Assembly: GCA_003641545.1 (NCBI GenBank)
Contig: QNAU01000087.1
Span: forward strand, 1 to 5,784
Length of the DNA stretch: 5,784 nt
From: Thermotoga sp.
Lineage (GTDB): Bacteria; Thermotogota; Thermotogae; B21-G9
Reading direction: 5' to 3'
A program made the position numbers and the translations under genes. Numbering within the stretch: position 1 is the stretch's first letter; each line of letters starts with the position of its first letter. The notes beneath the pieces are model-generated. The model saw nothing but the letters and a program-made list of their open reading frames with translations, was not told the DNA's origin and did not search any database. Positions 1 through 5,784 of this stretch are shown one piece after another.

Positions 1-2083
<2,083 letters not shown>

Positions 2084-2106
2084 CTCTTTTCCCCCCCAAA
2101 TAATGA

Positions 2107-2135
2107 GAAAAGAGCGGTCTGAACGACCGCCTTTC
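2107..2135 (-). terminator. Hairpin terminator after the tRNA pair
   Basis: On the minus strand GCGGTC (2130-2125), a five-base loop and GACCGC (2119-2114) form a perfect 6-bp GC-rich stem. Allowing one bulged T (2113), GAAAG (2135-2131) pairs with CTTTT (2112-2108), giving about 11 bp. A T-rich run (TCTTTTCTC) follows the core stem. It lies 8 bases after the encoded CCA of tRNA-Thr, as expected for an intrinsic terminator of the tRNA transcript. It also lies only about 25 bases before the transporter start, so it may act as a partial terminator or attenuator for that gene. Confidence 0.75.
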
Positions 2136-2142
2136 ACGTATA

Positions 2143-2219
2143 TGGAGCAGGTGATGGGACTCGAACCCACAACCTCCGCCTTACCAAGGCGGCGCTCCAC
2201 CTGTTGAAGCTACACCTGC
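2143..2219 (-). tRNA. tRNA-Thr (anticodon GGT)
   Basis: The acceptor stem is GCAGGTG/CACCTGC, the anticodon arm CCGCC-TTGGTAA-GGCGG with anticodon GGT (reading ACC/ACU), and the T arm GTGGG-TTCGAGT-CCCAT. The discriminator base is T and the 3' CCA (2145-2143) is encoded. The D arm is unusual: GCTT-CAACAGGTG-GAGC has C at the position of A14 and G at that of A21, which can pair and lengthen the D stem to 5 bp. It lies 10 bases after tRNA-Gln, surely on the same transcript, and is followed by a hairpin terminator. Confidence 0.96.
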
Positions 2220-2229
2220 CCACCTATTG

Positions 2230-2300
2230 CTGGGAGGGGAGGATTCGAACCTCCACTAGCAGATCCAGAGTCTGCCGTCCTACCATTAGACGACCTCCCA
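2230..2300 (-). tRNA. tRNA-Gln (anticodon CTG)
   Basis: The acceptor stem is TGGGAGG/CCTCCCA with the U1-A72 end pair and G discriminator typical of bacterial tRNA-Gln. The D arm is GTCT-AATGGTA-GGAC with normal A14 and A21. The anticodon arm is GCAGA-CTCTGGA-TCTGC with anticodon CTG (reads CAG), and the T arm GGAGG-TTCGAAT-CCTCC. The bases after the discriminator are CAA, not CCA, so the 3' CCA must be added after transcription. It is the first gene of the tRNA pair, starting 12 bases after a -10 box. Confidence 0.97.
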
Positions 2301-2312
2301 GTTCCGTCTGAA

Positions 2313-2341
2313 ATTATACTTCATGGGATCGTATAATTCAA
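2313..2341 (-). promoter_or_regulatory. Housekeeping-type promoter for the tRNA pair
   Basis: On the minus strand TTGAAT (2341-2336), a 17-base spacer and a perfect TATAAT (2318-2313) fit the bacterial sigma-70 consensus. The -10 box ends 12 bases before tRNA-Gln, so the leader would be only a few bases long. It is the only good promoter I see upstream of tRNA-Gln, tRNA-Thr, the transporter and ligA. Confidence 0.8.
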
Positions 2342-2346
2342 GATCG

Positions 2347-2363
2347 TCAAAAATTGATTTTGA
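2347..2363 (-). repeat. AT-rich inverted repeat after the chemoreceptor gene
   Basis: TCAAAA (2347-2352) and TTTTGA (2358-2363) form a perfect 6-bp inverted repeat with a five-base loop, about 40 bases after the chemoreceptor stop and just upstream of the tRNA -35 box. It has few GC pairs and no long T-run, so at most it is a weak terminator; it could also be a binding site. Low confidence in any role. Confidence 0.3.
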
Positions 2364-2403
2364 TGTCGTTCCAACCTCATCAGTTTTTTGACTTCTTCGT
2401 TGT

Positions 2404-4965
2404 TCAGCAACCCCTTCTACATTTGTCCGATATACTGGAAATGACGAGGCTTTCAAGTAATTCTATGACTCGCTTTATCTTTTCCTCCTCGAGAGGTATC
2501 ATGTTCTCGAAGATATCGATTACCCTATCCACATCGAGACCAGATAACTCGCTGAGTTTGTTCAGTATCCTCTCATCTCTCAACATGTTGGGTTTTATTA
2601 TCCCACATATGGAGAATATCGCCCTTATGTTGCCATTCTCATCTATCAACGGAATTGCGACCTTGACGAAATCGCCTTTACACGTGATCATGCTCGTCCT
2701 TTTGTCTCTCTTAACCTTCTCTACGATCTCTTTGTGGGAGGTCATACATATCTCATTCTTCTTTGCCTCATCCTGTCTTATCGCTCTACATACCTCATTC
2801 GAGAACACTGGATCTCCAACTGGTTTTCCGTTCTCATCCGCTAAGAAATAGTTGCCTCCGAGGAAATCCTTCACAACTATTTCCACGAGTTCCACATCTT
2901 CTTTGGACACAAACTTGTGTATCTCGATGTTCTCCGGTATGGGCAGTTTATCGCTTCTCGCCATTTCGAAGTTGTATCTTTCATTCAATTTCTTGGTGAT
3001 TATGTTCAGTATCTTGGACAAGGATGTCACCCTTCTCAGACCTGAAAGTGCCGATCTCAACCTTGACATTAATTTCTGCATCTCTTTGAAACTGCTTCCG
3101 ATGTTCCTTATAGAGTCCAGAATGTTTCCAACCCTTTCAACGACATTTTCGATCTCATTTTTCATCTGTTGAACATTGTCCACGAGGATTCTAACAACCT
3201 CTCCATTCTTGACTACAACATCCCTGAGCGATTTGACTCCTTCGTTCACATCGCCTATCATCCCTATGACCTTATTCGTGTTTTCCTCCAATCTCTTGAA
3301 GGATTCGATGACCGCTTCGACACTCTCTTTGATACTTTCAAGATTTTTCCTGACGTTCGAAGAGGCTTCGTTCGATGAGTTGGCGAGTTTTCTTATCTCA
3401 TCCGAGACAACCGCGAATCCTCTCCCGGATTCTCCAGCTCTCGCAGCTTCTATCGCAGCGTTCAGAGCAAGAAGGTTCGTGTGGGCTGAAATCTCCTCTA
3501 TCGTTTCTATGAACATCGCAATTTTGTCGCTCAGCTCCGTCAAAGATAGTATCTTCTTACCCGTCATCTCTATCATGGAACCTATATTTTTCACGAGGGA
3601 GACCATATCCCTTATGTTTCTTATGTTGTCCTCCGCTTCTTCTATCCCCCTTCTCGCAATCTCACTGTTTCTTTCACTCTCACGAACGATGCTTTCTATA
3701 CTCTGAGCAGTGTTCAAAAGTTCTTCTCTGACCTCTTCGGAGAATTTTTCCATCGTTGATGTGTTTTCACTGAGTTCTTCGTTTTTTCTCATGACCTCTT
3801 CAACTTCCTTGATGAGTCTGTTCACTTCCGTTGCGAACACGTCGAAGGATACAGACGCAAGATCGTTTGTAGCTGCGAGATCGGATAGGGAAGTTAAAAC
3901 GTTGTTCTTCAACGTGTTCGCCGATGAAGCTATATTCTCCAGTTCCATCAACTTTGTTTCAACTGAAATGCCCAAATTTCCAGCGCTCATCTTGGTTATA
4001 TCCCTCGATATCTTTCCTATCTCTCTTCTCAAAATTTGAACAATCAATATCATTATCGATATCAAACCACCGACCAATATACACATGAAAAGCGCGGATT
4101 TTTTGTTCACCCTGTCGACCATTTTCATCAGATATGGTTTCAGATAACCGGTGTAGAGTATTCCGACTACATCTCCCCTGACGTCCTTGAGGGGATCGTA
4201 TGCTGTCAAATACCAGTCAACTGCTACGAAGGCTTCACCTCTGTATGGCTTTCCTCCACGTATCACAACATCGTAAACCTTCTTACTGAGGAGCGTTCCT
4301 ATCGCTCTCTCTCCGTTTATCAAGACGGATGTTGTTATTCTTATTCCATCGAGGAAGATCGTGCAATTTCCCACGCTCTTTCCCTCGTATCTTTGAGATT
4401 TGAAAACCTTTTCCGTTATCTTGTCGGGTAAGTATGGATTTTTGTTCAAGATCACACCGAAAAACCTCGCCTTCTTCATCGTCCCCTTCAAAAATCCGAG
4501 GATCATAACTTTGTCAACTTCTCCGTGAAGTTCCGCGTAAGCCAACTTCGTTTTCTTTATCTGTATCCTTATCTTTTCACTCACCCCCGGTTTCATCCTC
4601 TCGACGAGTTCGATGGGCAGAAGGAATATCCCACTCACTCCTTCTTCCGAAATTAGATCCGCGTATGGGAATTTGTAACCTTCGTATTCTCCATTCTCGA
4701 GGGTGACATCCACGATGAATTCCTTCTCCTCCCGGGATATGGCACTAAGGTCCATGGATTTCACCTTTTGCTCCTCATTCTCCACGACTATCCATGCGGA
4801 AGCTTGCGCACTTTCGACCATCTTCATCACCGCTTCACTTTTCAACAGATCGTAGGTGCTTTTTCTAAGATAGGACGAAACGAAATATGCGAAGACGAGT
4901 GAGAAAATTATACCCAAAATTATCCAACCGAAGACACTTCTTGTGAAAAAATTAACGAATCTCAT
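2404..4965 (-). CDS. Methyl-accepting chemotaxis receptor with outer Cache and C-terminal PocR-like sensor
   Basis: A membrane chemoreceptor (853 residues from the ATG at 4965) that should signal through CheW/CheA to the flagellar motor. In order: membrane segment 1 (about 10-29); an outside sensor (about 32-288) of the Cache_3-Cache_2 type, with [20 protein letters not shown] (220-239) and [12 protein letters not shown] (268-279); membrane segment 2 (about 290-311); HAMP (about 312-362); a long coiled-coil signalling hairpin with its tip at [17 protein letters not shown] (496-512) and [15 protein letters not shown] after it; and a C-terminal domain (about 649-842) resembling PocR, with cysteines at 726, 740, 762 and 787. 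PocR domains are proposed to sense small hydrocarbon-type compounds. The tail ends in CRRGC. No CheR-tethering pentapeptide is present. ATG 4965 is preferred to GTG 4974 because the GTG lies inside the ribosome binding site GAGGGGTGAT. The ligands are unknown. The receptor call is very sure; the PocR call is moderately so. Confidence 0.95.
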   Translation of the reverse strand: MRFVNFFTRSVFGWIILGIIFSLVFAYFVSSYLRKSTYDLLKSEAVMKMVESAQASAWIVVENEEQKVKSMDLSAISREEKEFIVDVTLENGEYEGYKFPYADLISEEGVSGIFLLPIELVERMKPGVSEKIRIQIKKTKLAYAELHGEVDKVMILGFLKGTMKKARFFGVILNKNPYLPDKITEKVFKSQRYEGKSVGNCTIFLDGIRITTSVLINGERAIGTLLSKKVYDVVIRGGKPYRGEAFVAVDWYLTAYDPLKDVRGDVVGILYTGYLKPYLMKMVDRVNKKSALFMCILVGGLISIMILIVQILRREIGKISRDITKMSAGNLGISVETKLMELENIASSANTLKNNVLTSLSDLAATNDLASVSFDVFATEVNRLIKEVEEVMRKNEELSENTSTMEKFSEEVREELLNTAQSIESIVRESERNSEIARRGIEEAEDNIRNIRDMVSLVKNIGSMIEMTGKKILSLTELSDKIAMFIETIEEISAHTNLLALNAAIEAARAGESGRGFAVVSDEIRKLANSSNEASSNVRKNLESIKESVEAVIESFKRLEENTNKVIGMIGDVNEGVKSLRDVVVKNGEVVRILVDNVQQMKNEIENVVERVGNILDSIRNIGSSFKEMQKLMSRLRSALSGLRRVTSLSKILNIITKKLNERYNFEMARSDKLPIPENIEIHKFVSKEDVELVEIVVKDFLGGNYFLADENGKPVGDPVFSNEVCRAIRQDEAKKNEICMTSHKEIVEKVKRDKRTSMITCKGDFVKVAIPLIDENGNIRAIFSICGIIKPNMLRDERILNKLSELSGLDVDRVIDIFENMIPLEEEKIKRVIELLESLVISSISDKCRRGC

Positions 4966-4967
4966 TG

Positions 4968-4990
4968 AAATCACCCCTCAGCGGTGATTC
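4968..4990 (-). promoter_or_regulatory. Chemoreceptor ribosome binding site within an inverted repeat
   Basis: The ribosome binding site GAGGGGTGAT precedes the ATG at 4965 by four bases. AATCACC (4989-4983) and GGTGATT (4975-4969) are perfect complements around a seven-base loop, with a possible extra G-U pair. Folded, the mRNA would bury GGTGAT and leave GAGG in the loop. AUCACC also equals part of the 16S rRNA 3' end, so the upstream arm mimics the anti-Shine-Dalgarno sequence. Confidence 0.5.
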
Positions 4991-5010
4991 AGATCTCCAC
5001 GATCAGTTGT

Positions 5011-5019
5011 ATTCTATCA
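5011..5019 (-). promoter_or_regulatory. Possible extended -10 promoter for the chemoreceptor
   Basis: On the minus strand TGA-TAGAAT gives a TGN extended -10 box with one mismatch to TATAAT. No good -35 box is seen 16-18 bases upstream. It would start transcription near 5004, about 38 bases before the ATG, so the leader would include the ribosome-site inverted repeat. This is a weak call. Confidence 0.35.
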
Positions 5020-5035
5020 CTTCCACTTTTTCTCT

Positions 5036-5067
5036 AAAAAATCAGTTTTTTTGCGCATCGAATTCGA
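5036..5067. repeat. A/T hairpin and TCGAATTCGA palindrome in the gap before the chemoreceptor
   Basis: The gap between the secreted-protein gene and the chemoreceptor (4966-5117) holds AAAAAA-TCAG-TTTTTT (5036-5051), a 6-bp A/T inverted repeat, and the perfect 10-base palindrome TCGAATTCGA (5058-5067). No GC-rich terminator is present, so readthrough from the upstream gene is possible. The A/T repeat may be a poor terminator; the palindrome may be an operator. Either role is inference. Confidence 0.35.
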
Positions 5068-5117
5068 CGACGAGTGAGGATGGGGAGAGATAAAATGATA
5101 CAAGGGCAAGGTTAGAT

Positions 5118-5660
5118 TCATCTTTCCTCGTACACGAGGAACAGATACTTTGGATTCTTGTTGAAAGCCACGTGATATTTGTTAACCCCGGGCCAAGTTA
5201 TCCTGAATATGAAACCATTGTTCCTCATTGTGTCAAGAACGTTAGGACTCCTTACATATATCTTCACACTTCCATACACCTTGTATCCCAATCCGTTTGT
5301 ATTGTATTGAACCTTCGGCAGAAACGGGTTGTTAAGCTTCATATAACCTTCGAGCATGGTGGAACCGCTACTTGAATCGATGATCTTCCAGCGAACTTTC
5401 TCGGAAAATCCACTTCCTCCACTGGCTTTGTTCGTGACAAGGGCTGATATGTTCATGTAGATTATCTTGAATAAATCGTGATCAGGTGGAAAGTGCCATT
5501 CAAACCATGCACCAGGTGTTCTAAGCCAATACCATCCGTAGATCAACGCCGCCCTCCCATGGGATATGGAATCTGGATAAACAACCTTAAGATGTGATCC
5601 AAAGGAAAGTGTTAAAAATAAAAAGAGCAGTAAAATTGAAGTAATAAAAAATTTTTTCAT
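5118..5660 (-). CDS. Small secreted protein of unknown function
   Basis: I do not recognise this 180-residue protein. Residues 1-21 form a clear signal peptide: MKKFF, a Leu/Phe-rich core, then LSFGS with likely cleavage after G21 or S22. There is no cysteine, so it is not a lipoprotein. The mature part has six tryptophans and an aromatic-rich stretch YGWYWLRTPGAWFEWHFP (41-58). A Gly/Ser-rich turn (79-84) and strand-like segments follow, such as KVYGSVKIYVR (127-137) and GFIFRITWP (149-157). This suggests a mostly beta, perhaps sandwich-like, fold; TPG-x-W-x-E-W-x-F faintly recalls carbohydrate-binding-like modules, but I cannot support that. It probably sits in the periplasm or under the toga. 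ATG 5660 follows AAAGGAGGGATC at good spacing. It lies 152 bases upstream of the chemoreceptor on the same strand. Confidence 0.8.
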   Translation of the reverse strand: MKKFFITSILLLFLFLTLSFGSHLKVVYPDSISHGRAALIYGWYWLRTPGAWFEWHFPPDHDLFKIIYMNISALVTNKASGGSGFSEKVRWKIIDSSSGSTMLEGYMKLNNPFLPKVQYNTNGLGYKVYGSVKIYVRSPNVLDTMRNNGFIFRITWPGVNKYHVAFNKNPKYLFLVYEER

Positions 5661-5703
5661 GATTGATCCCTCCTTTAATTCATTTATCCACTTATTCTTC
5701 CAT

Positions 5704-5751
5704 TTCGAAGGAATTATATCCTTAGTGAATTCGAAAACGATAAGATTCGAA
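5704..5751 (-). promoter_or_regulatory. Promoter/operator-like region of the secreted-protein gene
   Basis: On the minus strand a perfect TATAAT (5718-5713) lies about 53 bases before the ATG. No convincing -35 box stands 16-18 bases upstream. The -10 box is the exact centre of a dyad, AAGGA-TATAAT-TCCTT (5723-5708). Three TTCGAA palindromes lie at 5704-5709, 5730-5735 and 5746-5751. A lone -10 with flanking palindromes is typical of a regulated promoter, but the regulator is unknown. Confidence 0.5.
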
Positions 5752-5784
5752 GAGAACTCAAAAGATTTACGGCATCAGGAAAAC

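Noticed and set aside
2084..2200. N-terminal extension of the transporter frame to an ATG at 2200
   Set aside because: The extension runs through the tRNA-Thr gene and its terminator, has no hydrophobic or family-like sequence, and the TTG at 2083 begins the first membrane segment.
4972..4974. GTG start for the chemoreceptor
   Set aside because: This GTG is part of the ribosome binding site GAGGGGTGAT; the in-frame ATG at 4965 has correct spacing from it.
5675..5784. Plus-strand frame reaching the window edge (ending EFENDKIRRELKRFTASGK), or a GTG-start frame at 5725
   Set aside because: The composition looks coding, but there is no convincing start and ribosome site within the window, and it overlaps the promoter-like region. 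It cannot be judged without sequence beyond 5784.

Overview
The window looks like ordinary chromosomal DNA from a thermophilic bacterium, most likely of the Thermotogota. This is inferred from the Lys/Glu/Arg-rich proteins, the strong GGGGTGAT/GGAGGG ribosome binding sites, the use of a TTG start and the tight gene packing. No single marker fixes the taxon. Every gene I can support lies on the minus strand, so transcription runs from high to low coordinates.

In transcription order: (1) 5660-5118, a short secreted protein of unknown function, preceded by a promoter-like region (5704-5751) with a -10 box inside a perfect dyad and three TTCGAA palindromes. (2) 4965-2404, a large methyl-accepting chemotaxis receptor with an outside Cache sensor, HAMP, the signalling hairpin and a C-terminal PocR-like cytoplasmic sensor. 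Its ribosome binding site lies in a small inverted repeat. (3) A good promoter (2341-2313) followed at once by tRNA-Gln(CTG) and tRNA-Thr(GGT), then a hairpin terminator. (4) 2083-806, a membrane transporter of the ArsB/NhaD/CitM ion-transporter superfamily. (5) 801-1, the first 267 residues of NAD+-dependent DNA ligase LigA, cut by the window edge. The transporter stop codon and the ligA ribosome binding site overlap, so these two genes form an operon.

The functional links are modest. The secreted protein and the chemoreceptor are neighbours on one strand with no strong terminator between them and share a sequence element upstream of each start, so a common sensory or surface role is possible but unproven. 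The tRNA pair, transporter and ligA may form one transcription unit, because there is almost no room for a separate promoter between the tRNA terminator and the transporter start.

I see no mobile element, CRISPR array, rRNA or clearly new multi-gene system. The items most worth a second look are the two-sensor receptor, the operator-like dyad at 5704-5751, the terminator placed ahead of transporter-ligA, and the altered signature residues of the transporter.
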